DNA from: a virus
Strand: one strand, 5' to 3'
Virus record (IMG/VR): IMGVR_UViG_3300024921_000004
Span: 1 to 37,663 of that record
Length of the DNA stretch: 37,663 bases
In this document: positions 30,323 to 37,663 of the stretch, one piece after another
How positions within the stretch are numbered: the stretch's first letter is position 1
Layout of the letters: each line of letters starts with the position of its first letter
The notes under the pieces: model-generated
The model's input: only the letters and a program-made list of their open reading frames with translations
Databases searched by the model: none
What the model was told of the DNA's origin: nothing
Position numbers and translations under genes: made by a program

Positions 30323-30816
30323 TGGCGCATTCTCAAGATGTCCGAGATAAGTTGCGGCGGCTTTATATTGAGGGTCTGCCGCTTAATGGGGCCGCTTTAA
30401 GTAGCGGCGTCAGCTACGACACGGCGCGGGACTGGAAAACCAAGGCTAAAGCCAAGGGTGACGACTGGGATACCGCGCGCGCCGCCTATCGCATCAGTGA
30501 TGCGGGTATAGATGAGCTTAACCAGCAGATGGTTGAGGATTTTTCCCGGCAGATGATTACTACGTTACGGGAGCTGGAGGTGGCGGAAATTCCAGCAGCA
30601 AGTAAGGTCGGGCTGATGGCTCAGCTGTCTGACGCTAACGCTAAGTTTGCCAAGGCGTTTGCGCGGATTAATCCGGCTTTTTCCGGTTTGTCGGTTTCGC
30701 TGGATACGTTAAAGACGATTGCCGATTATTTACGTGCGAATGATCCGGCGGCATTGCGGGCGCTACAGCCGCACTTGGAGGATGTTGGGGCGATTCTGGG
30801 GAAGCGTTATGGATGA
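30322..30816 (+). CDS. small terminase-like protein (DUF1804)
   Basis: The 164-residue protein opens MAHSQDVRDKLRRLYIEGLP and continues AALSSGVSYDTARDWKTKAK, a helix-turn-helix of the DUF1804 family, followed by GDDWDTARAAYRIS. It lies directly upstream of the large terminase subunit and is thought to recognise the packaging start in BcepMu-type phages. Its last 8 bp overlap the next gene. Confidence 0.75.
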   Translation: MAHSQDVRDKLRRLYIEGLPLNGAALSSGVSYDTARDWKTKAKAKGDDWDTARAAYRISDAGIDELNQQMVEDFSRQMITTLRELEVAEIPAASKVGLMAQLSDANAKFAKAFARINPAFSGLSVSLDTLKTIADYLRANDPAALRALQPHLEDVGAILGKRYG

Positions 30817-32485
30817 TATTCAGGAGATACGCTCCTGGAAAGAGTTTGAACGCGAGCTGGCCAAGCTGGGCGAAGAAATCCGCAATCAGATTGAGCTGGA
30901 GTGCGAGGCGTTTGCTACCGATCCGGCTGCCAGCAAGGAGCGGCGGGATCGGGCATGGCATGATTATCAATTTTTTTGCCAAACCTATTTCCCGCACTAT
31001 GTACCGACGGCGTTTTTTTCGCTGTTTCAGCAGTTCTTGTTTAAGCGCTTGCCGGAAGTGATCGACGGCCCAACTGATGGCCGCGAAGTGCATCAGGCTC
31101 CGCGCGGCGAGGCTAAGTCAACTTACGAAACCCAGCTGGGTAGTTTGTGGTGCATTGTGACCGGTCGCAAGCACATGATCGGCATCATTATGAATACCGA
31201 GGAACAGGCCGCTGAGATGCTGGAGTCTATCAAGGCGGAACTGGACACCAATCCGCGCCTGGCCCAGGACTTTCCTGAGGCTTGCGGCCAGGGACGCGTA
31301 TGGCAGGCCACTATGGCCATCACGGCCAATAATACTAAGATTCGCATCGGCGGTACCGGCAAGAAAATCAGGGGCATGAAGCACGGCCCCTATCGGCCTG
31401 ATCTGATCTTCCTGGATGATCTGGAGAACGATGAGCAGGTTAAGCAGAAGGCGCAGCGCGATAAAACCCAAAAGTATGTGTTGAGTGCGGTGCTGGGTTT
31501 GGCTCCTCCGGCCGGTGGTATGGATGTGTTTTGGGTCGGTACCAGCTTGCATTACGATGCGGCTATTAACCGGGTCAGTCGCGCGCCGGGCTGGCGGCGT
31601 CGGGTTTTTCGCTCGATCATGCGCTGGCCGGACAATATGGCGCTGTGGGATCAGTGGGAGGCTATCTACATACGGGGTGGCGATGACGACGAAAAGGCGG
31701 CGGCTGAAGATGAGGCGCTGGCGTTTTATCAGGAAAACAAAGCTGCGATGGATCAGGGTGCTGAGCTCAGCTGGCCGGATGTGCGGCCGTTGTATCGGTT
31801 GATGTGTATGCGAGCCACCGATCACGATGCATTCAGTCAGGAGCAGCAAAATGAGGCGGGTAATGACGACAATGCCCCCTTTAAAAATGTTCAATTCTGG
31901 GTTAACCATTTAGATGAATGGCTGTTTTTTGGGGCTATCGACCCGAGTTTGGGGAAAAGAGCGAAAAAAGGCGATCCTTCCGCTATTTTAGTCGGTGGGT
32001 TTAACAGAAAGACCCTGATACTTGATGTCGTTGAGGCGGACATTTGTCGCCGGGTACCCGACTTGATTATCACTCGGGCTATTGATTTTCAAATTGAATA
32101 CGGCTGTATAGCCTGGGCGGTTGAAACTGTGCAGTTTCAGTATTTTTTATTTACCGAAATACTAAAACAATCGGTTGCGCGCGGCGTGGCTTTTCCCGGT
32201 GTTCCGGTAAATCCTGATAATGATAAAGATTTACGCATCATGAGTCTGCAGCCGCACGTTAACAATGGCTTGCTCCGTTTGCACCACAACCAAAAAACAA
32301 TGATTGAGCAGCTTAAATTCTGGCCGGAAGCCGATCATGACGACGGCCCGGATGCACTGGAGATGCTGCGCAATATTGCGACCCAGTTCGGCGGCGAATG
32401 GGAATACACGTCGGCAGGCGGTCGTAATCAACGGCGTTCATACAGCCGACAAAGACAGGATGAGGATGATTGGGATGAGGATTAA
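30809..32485 (+). CDS. large terminase subunit
   Basis: The 558-residue protein is the packaging motor. The N-terminal ATPase shows a Walker A-like HQAPRGEAKSTYET near residue 100 and Walker B LIFLDDLENDEQV near 200. The C-terminal nuclease begins at FFGAIDPSLGKRAKKGDPSA. DHDDGPDALEMLR near the end is another conserved acidic site. I use the ATG at 30809, overlapping the small subunit. The headful mechanism of Mu is expected. Confidence 0.85.
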   Translation: MDDIQEIRSWKEFERELAKLGEEIRNQIELECEAFATDPAASKERRDRAWHDYQFFCQTYFPHYVPTAFFSLFQQFLFKRLPEVIDGPTDGREVHQAPRGEAKSTYETQLGSLWCIVTGRKHMIGIIMNTEEQAAEMLESIKAELDTNPRLAQDFPEACGQGRVWQATMAITANNTKIRIGGTGKKIRGMKHGPYRPDLIFLDDLENDEQVKQKAQRDKTQKYVLSAVLGLAPPAGGMDVFWVGTSLHYDAAINRVSRAPGWRRRVFRSIMRWPDNMALWDQWEAIYIRGGDDDEKAAAEDEALAFYQENKAAMDQGAELSWPDVRPLYRLMCMRATDHDAFSQEQQNEAGNDDNAPFKNVQFWVNHLDEWLFFGAIDPSLGKRAKKGDPSAILVGGFNRKTLILDVVEADICRRVPDLIITRAIDFQIEYGCIAWAVETVQFQYFLFTEILKQSVARGVAFPGVPVNPDNDKDLRIMSLQPHVNNGLLRLHHNQKTMIEQLKFWPEADHDDGPDALEMLRNIATQFGGEWEYTSAGGRNQRRSYSRQRQDEDDWDED

Positions 32486-32624
32486 ATCTGATGAGTTTGT
32501 TGAGGGCCAAGATGCGGTGCTTCAGGGTATGACCGATGCAGACTGCCCTTATGTGGTTGGTAGTGATGAGGCGCTGGATTGGATGAGCGGCTTTTTAGAT
32601 GAGGGGTTTCTTAATAATGGCTAA
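32475..32624 (+). CDS. RMF/CrpP-fold-like small protein
   Basis: The 49-residue protein (MRIKSDEFVEGQDAVLQGMT...) has the pattern EGQDAVLQGMTDADCPYVVG followed by ALDWMSGFLDEG. A glycine-rich helix, CPY and a C-terminal W..GF helix are features of the ribosome modulation factor/CrpP fold. It overlaps the terminase end and the portal start. An ATG three codons upstream is also possible. Function here is unknown; the family binds ribosomes or modifies small molecules. Confidence 0.5.
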   Translation: MRIKSDEFVEGQDAVLQGMTDADCPYVVGSDEALDWMSGFLDEGFLNNG

Positions 32625-34143
32625 AAAATCAAAAAAGCCCGTTAAACCAGGGCTGGATACATTGCAGGCGGGGGCGCGTTCCACGCAAAGTACGGCGCTG
32701 AATTACGCGTCGGTTAATACGCTGGACCCGTCTCGGCTGGCGGCGGCGTTTGCTCAGGCAGACCAGGGCTATATTACCGATCAGGCGGCTCTGTTTGAAC
32801 TGATCGAGGAGCAAGACGCGCACATTTTCGGTGAGCTGGGCAAGCGGCGGCGGTCTGTAACCGGTCTGGGTTGGCAATTGCATCCGCTAGATGATGCTAA
32901 CCAGTCGGAGCTCGATCGAACTAAGGAGCTGTCCGATATGCTGATCAAGATCCCCAAGTTTGAAGATGCTCAGTACGATATTACCGACGCTATTGGCAAA
33001 GGGATAGCCGCTCTGGAAATCGACTGGCAAACCGGCAATGAGTGGGTTCCGAAGGCGCTAAACTGGGAGCCGCAACGGAATTTTCAAATCAATCGCGATA
33101 GCGGTGAGTTGATGCTGTTGAAAAACGGCATGCCTGAACCGTTGCGGAAATGGGGATGGGTGGTGCATGAGCATCGGGCCAAGTCCGGATATATCGAACA
33201 AGCCGCGCTGTTCAGGGTGTTAGCGTGGACGTATGCGTACAAGGCGTACAACATTCGCGATATGCAGCGGTTTTTGGAGATGTACGGCCTGCCGTTACGG
33301 TTAGGCAAGTATCCAGCCGGAATCGGCAAGCCGGAGCGCGATGCGTTACTACGGGCGGTGCGCAATATCGGCAACGATGGCGCGGGCGTGGTGCCATCAA
33401 CGATGACTATTGATTTTATCGAGGCCAAGGGTGGTAATGTAAAAGACTTTTTGAGTGGAGTTGAATACTGGGAACGGAAGCAGTCGATTGCCGTTTTGGG
33501 CGGTACGCTAACCAGTCAGGCCGACGGCAAGTCCAGTACTAATGCGCTGGGCTTGATCCATGACAAGGTGCGGCGTGAAATCATGCTACACGATGTGCGA
33601 CAGATTGAGCCGACTATGAATAGTCAGTTGATCGTGCCGATATCGCTTATCAATGGCATGTTCCCTGAAAACCGGATACCTGCCTTTAAATACGATACTG
33701 CCGAGCCTGTAGATCAGAAAGCTATGGTTGATCTGCTGGAAAAGGGCGCGAGCATGGGCATGGAGATTGATGTGGATTTTGCTCATCGGGCTTTGCAGAT
33801 TCCACGTGCAGGGAAAAACAGTAAGCTGTTGGTTGCTTCCGGTAAAACTGACACGGCCCCAGCTGCTAATGCGGCACTGGTGAAGTTAACCGCCTTGGCG
33901 GCAGCTGCAAAAGATAACGGTCAAGCCGATATCGCCAGTGCGTATAGTGCGCAATTGGCGGCGCTGTGTGTATCGCATGAAGAAGCGCTTATTCAGCAGA
34001 TTGCGGCGCTGGTGGCTGAGGCCGGTTCGTTTGATGAGGCTATTGCTGGTATGGAGGCGCTTAACATCAACAATTCCGCCTGGGCGGACTCGGTTGCTTT
34101 GGGCATGGCAGCGGCAAATTTGGCGGGACGGAGTGATGGTTAA
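32617..34143 (+). CDS. portal protein (DUF935, Mu gp29-like)
   Basis: The 508-residue protein forms the dodecameric DNA gate of the head. ALFELIEEQDAHIFGELGKR and VTGLGWQLHPLDDANQSE at the start, LLRAVRNIGNDGAGVVPSTM in the middle and VEYWERKQSIAVLGGTLTSQ are DUF935 motifs. I use the ATG at 32617 with GAGGGG upstream; the open frame 18 bases earlier is within the RMF-like gene. The C-terminus is helical and Ala-rich. Confidence 0.85.
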   Translation: MAKKSKKPVKPGLDTLQAGARSTQSTALNYASVNTLDPSRLAAAFAQADQGYITDQAALFELIEEQDAHIFGELGKRRRSVTGLGWQLHPLDDANQSELDRTKELSDMLIKIPKFEDAQYDITDAIGKGIAALEIDWQTGNEWVPKALNWEPQRNFQINRDSGELMLLKNGMPEPLRKWGWVVHEHRAKSGYIEQAALFRVLAWTYAYKAYNIRDMQRFLEMYGLPLRLGKYPAGIGKPERDALLRAVRNIGNDGAGVVPSTMTIDFIEAKGGNVKDFLSGVEYWERKQSIAVLGGTLTSQADGKSSTNALGLIHDKVRREIMLHDVRQIEPTMNSQLIVPISLINGMFPENRIPAFKYDTAEPVDQKAMVDLLEKGASMGMEIDVDFAHRALQIPRAGKNSKLLVASGKTDTAPAANAALVKLTALAAAAKDNGQADIASAYSAQLAALCVSHEEALIQQIAALVAEAGSFDEAIAGMEALNINNSAWADSVALGMAAANLAGRSDG

Positions 34144-34429
34144 AAAGATACAACCTACTGACTTGACACAACAAGAAATCGACCTGGTTTTGGAGTATAG
34201 AGAGAAGCAAAAAGAGCGAGCTAGACAAAGAAAAAACAGGGTTCATCTTCTCAATATCGCAAAAGCTTATGAGGAATGGTTGCAAGATAATAGCAGGGGT
34301 TCTTCGTTATCAACATTTATGGATGAATTTGGCTTTGATGGCTTGAATTCAGCTGATGTATTTCGGCTTGTCGAAGAAATTAGGCGCACCTGCGATCACG
34401 CCGAGCGACTTTGTTTTACCGAAGATTAA
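34136..34429 (+). CDS. small protein between portal and F
   Basis: The 97-residue protein starts 8 bp before the portal stop. It is charged and helical (DLVLEYREKQKERARQRKNR) with a C-terminal GLNSADVFRLVEEIRRT. I recognise no family; its AT-rich composition differs from the genes around it and may point to later insertion. It is translated with the portal gene. Confidence 0.5.
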   Translation: MVKKIQPTDLTQQEIDLVLEYREKQKERARQRKNRVHLLNIAKAYEEWLQDNSRGSSLSTFMDEFGFDGLNSADVFRLVEEIRRTCDHAERLCFTED

Positions 34430-34440
34430 CGGGGTAATTA

Positions 34441-35730
34441 GTGGTAGATTCTAAATATCCCGATATGCAACTGCCGTTTTCTGAGGCTATTGATTTTTTC
34501 AAAAAGAAAATCAAACTGCCGACATCGGGCTGGACTGATATTTGGCAAGAGCAACACAGCCATGCCTTTGTGGTGACGGGGGCAACCCATGATGCTCTGG
34601 TAGAAGATTTCTATAATGCCATAGTCAAGGCTAAGTGGGCTGGTGGTGGCTACGAGGAGTTTAAGCAGAGCTTTCAGGATATCGCCGCCAAGCATGGCTG
34701 GTCATACAATGGCTCGCCAGGGTGGCGCAGTAGAATAATCTACGATACCAACATTACTCAGTCTTATAACGCCGGGCGCTACCAGCAGATGATGGCGGTT
34801 AAGCATCTTCGGCCGTTTTGGACATATGACCATACAAGTATTGAGCATCCGCGCCTTGAGCATAAGGCATGGGACGGGTTGGTTTTATCAGCCGATGATC
34901 CTTGGTGGAATACGCACTATCCACAAAATGGCTGGGGCTGCAAATGCAGGGTGCATTCTCTGTCTGAATTTGAAGCGCGTCAGAAATGGGAGCAAAAAGG
35001 CCTGTCCGGTCCCGATCAATCCCCTCCTATCGAAATGGAGGAGAGAGTCATCGGTAAAAACGGCAGCAATCCGCGCACAGTGTGGGTACCTAAGGGTATT
35101 GACCCAGGCTTTGCCTATAATCCTGGCAAAGCTTTTCTTGAGCCCCATACTGTGCCGCCTTTACAGGGTTACGATGCGGTGCTAAAACAGCGTGGCGAGC
35201 CGTGGCCAACGGGTTTTAATCCGCCATTACCGCCCAAGCCCACTAAAGTGCCGGCTCATATCGTGCTGCCCGCCGATACGGCGCCGGAAGTGGCTGTGCA
35301 AGATTTTTTGGAAGTCTTCGGAGCAACTATGGAACAAGGCGCAGCATTTACCGATGCAGCGGGAAGTACGTTGGCAGTAACTAAGGCGCTATTTCAAGAT
35401 GGGCAGGGAGATTTCAAGTGGCTGGCTAGTGCTAAAAAAGCCGAACGACTTCGGTACATTAATCTACTGGCCATGACGCTGATTGAACCAGATGAGGTTT
35501 GGTGGGTATGGGTAAAAGATCATCAAGATAATGGTCGGTGGCGTTTAAAACGTCGTTATCTGCGAGCTTTTGAGCTTGATGGCTCTGCGGAATATGGTGT
35601 GTCGGTATTTGAGTGGGGTAGAACAGGGTGGACGGGTTCGACAGCATTCATGACAAATCAACCATCTGAGGCATTGCGCCAGGAATACTTTGATAAGCAG
35701 CGTAATGGTAGACTGGTTTATCAGAAGTAA
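34441..35730 (+). CDS. F: minor head protein F (MuF domain plus PBECR2-like domain)
   Basis: The 429-residue protein starts with GTG. The MuF domain (about residues 60-190) contains FYNAIVKAKWAGGGYEEFKQ, AVKHLRPFWTYD, LSADDPWWNTH and GCKCRVHSLSEFEAR. A linker (DPGFAYNPGKAF; PPLPPKPTKVPAHIVLPAD) leads to a PBECR2-type domain at about 340-429 (IEPDEVWWVWVKDHQDNGR; RYLRAFEL). MuF proteins sit at the portal and can be injected; the C-terminal domain belongs to a nuclease/toxin-like group. The same two domains occur as separate genes next to the repressor. Confidence 0.85.
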   Translation: MVDSKYPDMQLPFSEAIDFFKKKIKLPTSGWTDIWQEQHSHAFVVTGATHDALVEDFYNAIVKAKWAGGGYEEFKQSFQDIAAKHGWSYNGSPGWRSRIIYDTNITQSYNAGRYQQMMAVKHLRPFWTYDHTSIEHPRLEHKAWDGLVLSADDPWWNTHYPQNGWGCKCRVHSLSEFEARQKWEQKGLSGPDQSPPIEMEERVIGKNGSNPRTVWVPKGIDPGFAYNPGKAFLEPHTVPPLQGYDAVLKQRGEPWPTGFNPPLPPKPTKVPAHIVLPADTAPEVAVQDFLEVFGATMEQGAAFTDAAGSTLAVTKALFQDGQGDFKWLASAKKAERLRYINLLAMTLIEPDEVWWVWVKDHQDNGRWRLKRRYLRAFELDGSAEYGVSVFEWGRTGWTGSTAFMTNQPSEALRQEYFDKQRNGRLVYQK

Positions 35731-35831
35731 AACCCGGCTCCTGCATGAACCGGATCAATGGGTCGGATTTGAGGGTTATGCAGAACCACAGCTTCTTCAC
35801 CATACCTTTATTATATAGGCGCTAAACGATT

Positions 35832-36353
35832 ATGCAATTTGAGATTGAATTTAAAGCGGATCACCTTAAGCGCGTGATGGAAGCAGTCCGGCGAGAAATC
35901 GCTACGCCGCAGGAAATGCTGGGAAGCATGGGTGAGTCGTTACTGCGGGTGAATCGGGAGCGTCATGACAAGGGGCTGGCACCAGATGGAACTAGGTGGA
36001 AAGAATTGTCTCCACTGACCCTGGCTCAGGGGAATCGCAAGGGTGGGCCGTTGAATAAGTCTGGCGATCTATTACACAGTTTCCATTATCAGGTAACGGG
36101 CAATAGGTTGGTGTTGGGATTTGATGGCGCATTTGAAGCCAAAAAAGCTGTCTGGCACCATTTTGGAACCGACCCATACACTATCGTGCCAAAACATAAA
36201 GCAGTATTGGCATTTGCAGGTATCGTTAGTAAGCGGGTTAATCATCCGGGACTGCCGAAAAGACCTCTAGTTGGTTTTCCTGTATCTGATCAAAAATTGG
36301 TTGCTGATGTAACTGCTGATCATTTGGTACGCGTTTTAAAGCGCGTTCGATGA
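35832..36353 (+). CDS. G: virion morphogenesis protein G
   Basis: The 173-residue protein fits the Mu G/phage virion morphogenesis family: LGSMGESLLRVNRERHDKGL and GTRWKELSPLTLAQGNRKGG, then GDLLHSFHYQVTGNRLVLGF near the middle and LPKRPLVGFPVSDQKLVADV near the end. It acts in tail and head joining in Mu. It is the last gene before the right end, while in Mu the protease follows directly. The spacer 35731-35831 in front holds no gene. Confidence 0.8.
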   Translation: MQFEIEFKADHLKRVMEAVRREIATPQEMLGSMGESLLRVNRERHDKGLAPDGTRWKELSPLTLAQGNRKGGPLNKSGDLLHSFHYQVTGNRLVLGFDGAFEAKKAVWHHFGTDPYTIVPKHKAVLAFAGIVSKRVNHPGLPKRPLVGFPVSDQKLVADVTADHLVRVLKRVR

Positions 36354-36417
36354 TTGAATAAACGGCATTAAATAGGGATAAATACCCTAACTCCTGAGCT
36401 AATTTATCCTATTTTTC

Positions 36418-36479
36418 TCCCGAATTTTCCTCGTTTTTACCTCAATTCATCCGGAATTCAAGAGTTTTTTATTTTTCCA
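36418..36479. repeat. right prophage end: terminal inverted repeat
   Basis: 36450-36479 is the reverse complement partner of 1061-1090 (22 of 30 identical), with TCCGGAATTCAA at 36450-36461 mirroring TTGAATTCCGGA. A weak second site, TCCCGAATTTTC, is at 36418-36429. The region between the end of G (36353) and this repeat holds only a short TAGGG/CCCTA inverted repeat. Confidence 0.55.
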
Positions 36480-36576
36480 TGTTTCTCAGTATTTACGGGG
36501 CTTTCAGGCCATTTTTCCCTATTGTTCTTTGTCCTGTTTCTCCCCCCTCCCTACTGAAAGCTATTTGGTGAGCACT

Positions 36577-36650
36577 AAAAAAACCGCTTACCCTTCGATA
36601 AGCTCAGGGCTAACGGGATTTTTGAGCGCTCAACTGCGGTTTTCGGGTTG
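36577..36650 (-). terminator. terminator of the host kinase gene, with an interspersed repeat inside
   Basis: AAAACCGC (36580-36587) pairs with GCGGTTTT (36636-36643), with a T-run of seven at the minus-strand 3' side. Inside lie CCCTTCGATAAGCTCAGGG, a form of a repeat common in proteobacterial genomes, and the perfect palindrome TTGAGCGCTCAA (36622-36633). Confidence 0.5.
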
Positions 36651-36663
36651 ATGCGGGAACTGC

Positions 36664-37663
36664 TTAAGCGTCCTTGGGGATCCCTCGTAGCGTTGCCAGT
36701 GCGTTTTCGTAGTCGAATACCTCAATTTGTCGAGTAAAGTCAGCATAGCGACTGCCCAGCTTCACTCGCAGCAGGTCAGCGGATTCGCGGGCCAAGCCGT
36801 TGGCGCGAGCGTTGTCTTCGACAAGCAGGTTTTCCAATTCCGAGAGTACTTGTTTTAAGCATTCGGGATCGATATTGCAGGCAGTGTTTTCGATAAGAGC
36901 AACTTCCGGCAAACTCAGGATGTACTGAATCAATTGAGCCAATTCGCGATCACACAGCCTGGCCAATTCTGCGCACTCGGTTGAAGTGGCATTCTGGCGC
37001 AAGGCCTTATCCAGCAGGGTTGCCAGATCGGAAACGCGGCGAGCGCCCAGAGTGGCGGCGGCGCCTTTCAGGCCATGAGTCAGGTGTTGCGCCTCTTGGA
37101 TGTCTCCCTTATTCAGCAGTTCTTGTACACGAATCATGTCTCTACTATGGAAGTTGGCAAACATCTGCAAAAGTTGCTGATATTTCAGGGTGTCGCCCCT
37201 GACGACAGCCAGGCCCCGTGCCGCTTCCAGTCCCGGAACGGTTGCCAGTCGGCTCGGAATGTAGCTGACCGGGAGAGGGATCGGCATGAAGTCCTCCGTG
37301 AGTTCTACGGGGCGGTTTTCTAAATCTGCGGGGGGATAGTTTCGGTCAGGTGGCGACAGCCAACGCAGCAACGTAGCGTAGAGAACCTGCGGAATCACGG
37401 GTTTGGCAACAAAGTCGTTCATGCCGGCATTGAGGCAGATACGCCGGTCTTCGTCAAAAGCGTTGGCGGTCATGGCCAGGATCGGCAAGGATGCGTAGCA
37501 GGGCTGGGCGCGAATCGCTTTGGTTGCGGCCAAGCCATCCATATCGGGCATCTGCACATCCATCAGCACCAGATCGTAGCTATTCGTACCGAGCTTATCC
37601 AAGGCGACCCGACCGTTTTCCGCCGTGTCCACCGACAGACCGACCCCGTGCAGCAATTCCAGC
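36664..37663 (-). CDS. hybrid histidine kinase, C-terminal part (receiver plus Hpt), partial
   Basis: The gene continues past the right edge, so only its last 333 or so codons are seen. A receiver domain comes first: [13 protein letters not shown] carries the phosphoacceptor Asp, ILAMTANAF and VAKPV the conserved Thr and Lys. A histidine phosphotransfer domain follows: [20 protein letters not shown] with the phospho-His. This is a host signalling protein, probably a BarA- or similar hybrid kinase acting by His-Asp-His relay. The start lies outside the window. Confidence 0.85.
   Translation of the reverse strand, partial: LELLHGVGLSVDTAENGRVALDKLGTNSYDLVLMDVQMPDMDGLAATKAIRAQPCYASLPILAMTANAFDEDRRICLNAGMNDFVAKPVIPQVLYATLLRWLSPPDRNYPPADLENRPVELTEDFMPIPLPVSYIPSRLATVPGLEAARGLAVVRGDTLKYQQLLQMFANFHSRDMIRVQELLNKGDIQEAQHLTHGLKGAAATLGARRVSDLATLLDKALRQNATSTECAELARLCDRELAQLIQYILSLPEVALIENTACNIDPECLKQVLSELENLLVEDNARANGLARESADLLRVKLGSRYADFTRQIEVFDYENALATLRGIPKDA

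Larger units (their letters stand above)
1061..36479. mobile_element. Mu-like (transposable, contractile-tailed) prophage, about 35.4 kb
   Basis: The element carries a transposase A/B pair, Mor, GemA, Mu-type head genes (I, Z, T, F, G, portal, terminase), a sheath/tube contractile tail, Com and a lysis cassette. The ends are placed at two inverted 30-bp repeats starting TG, with 22 of 30 identical positions including TTGAATTCCGGA. Host-type genes lie just outside both ends. No direct 5-bp duplication is visible next to these exact points, so the ends may be off by a few bases or the duplication may be lost. Every expected module is present, although the gene order departs from Mu and BcepMu. 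I see no broken essential gene; only a fibre chaperone remnant and a repressor remnant are decayed. Confidence 0.85.

Noticed and set aside
31118-31909. 263-codon minus-strand frame opposite the terminase
   Set aside because: It lies wholly inside a well-supported terminase gene and shows no family motif.
1-37663. tRNA genes, rRNA genes, CRISPR arrays, insertion sequences
   Set aside because: I looked for cloverleaf-like, short spaced-repeat and IS-type transposase patterns and saw none besides the phage's own transposase.

Overview
The window holds one almost complete Mu-like (transposable, contractile-tailed) prophage of about 35.4 kb in a proteobacterial chromosome. Host DNA remains at both edges. 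On the left are a MazG/PRA-PH-like gene and a DUF6494-type gene. On the right is the C-terminal part of a hybrid histidine kinase (receiver plus Hpt). The host looks like a gammaproteobacterium; I cannot name it from this sequence. The best candidate ends are 1061 and 36479: two 30-bp TG-starting inverted repeats with 22 of 30 matches that share TTGAATTCCGGA, with further copies of that motif inside the left end. No target-site duplication is visible at those exact points.

Left arm, minus strand (1161-24657). A divergent immunity region at about 24.7 kb fires leftward through a BcepMu gp16-type DNA-binding protein, an antirepressor, a DUF3102-like protein, DDE transposase A, a DUF3164 protein, the B ATPase, several small proteins, GemA and a Mor-family activator. 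The same strand continues into protease/scaffold (I/Z), major capsid (T), gp35-37 homologues, sheath, tube, frameshifted tail chaperone, tape measure, baseplate (gp43-48 homologues), a glycine-rich fibre, its chaperone, a decayed second chaperone, Com and a D12-class adenine methylase.

Right arm, plus strand (24752-36353). It begins with the XRE repressor, followed by a MuF-like protein, a stand-alone PBECR2-like domain protein, a remnant of a second repressor and an unknown gene. A minus-strand accessory cassette follows (DUF2786 protein and small membrane proteins). Then comes a late operon: holin-like protein, lytic transglycosylase, DUF4406, Rz/Rz1, coiled-coil protein, small and large terminase, RMF/CrpP-like protein, portal, F and G.

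How it works together. The repressor probably holds an early promoter whose -35/-10 spacer is an 18-bp operator-like palindrome. Early transcription would make the transposition proteins and Mor. Four copies of one 16-bp palindrome lie about 60 bp upstream of late genes (lysis/head, protease/capsid, tape measure, baseplate), each 25 bp before a -10-like hexamer. This is where Mor-family activators bind in Mu, so one activator appears to fire the late genes in both directions.

Most unusual points: the Mu late module is split, with lysis-terminase-portal-F-G lying on the far side of the repressor on the opposite strand from I-T-tail; the four-copy late regulon; and the MuF/PBECR2 gene pair beside the repressor, bracketed by an intact and a broken repressor sequence.
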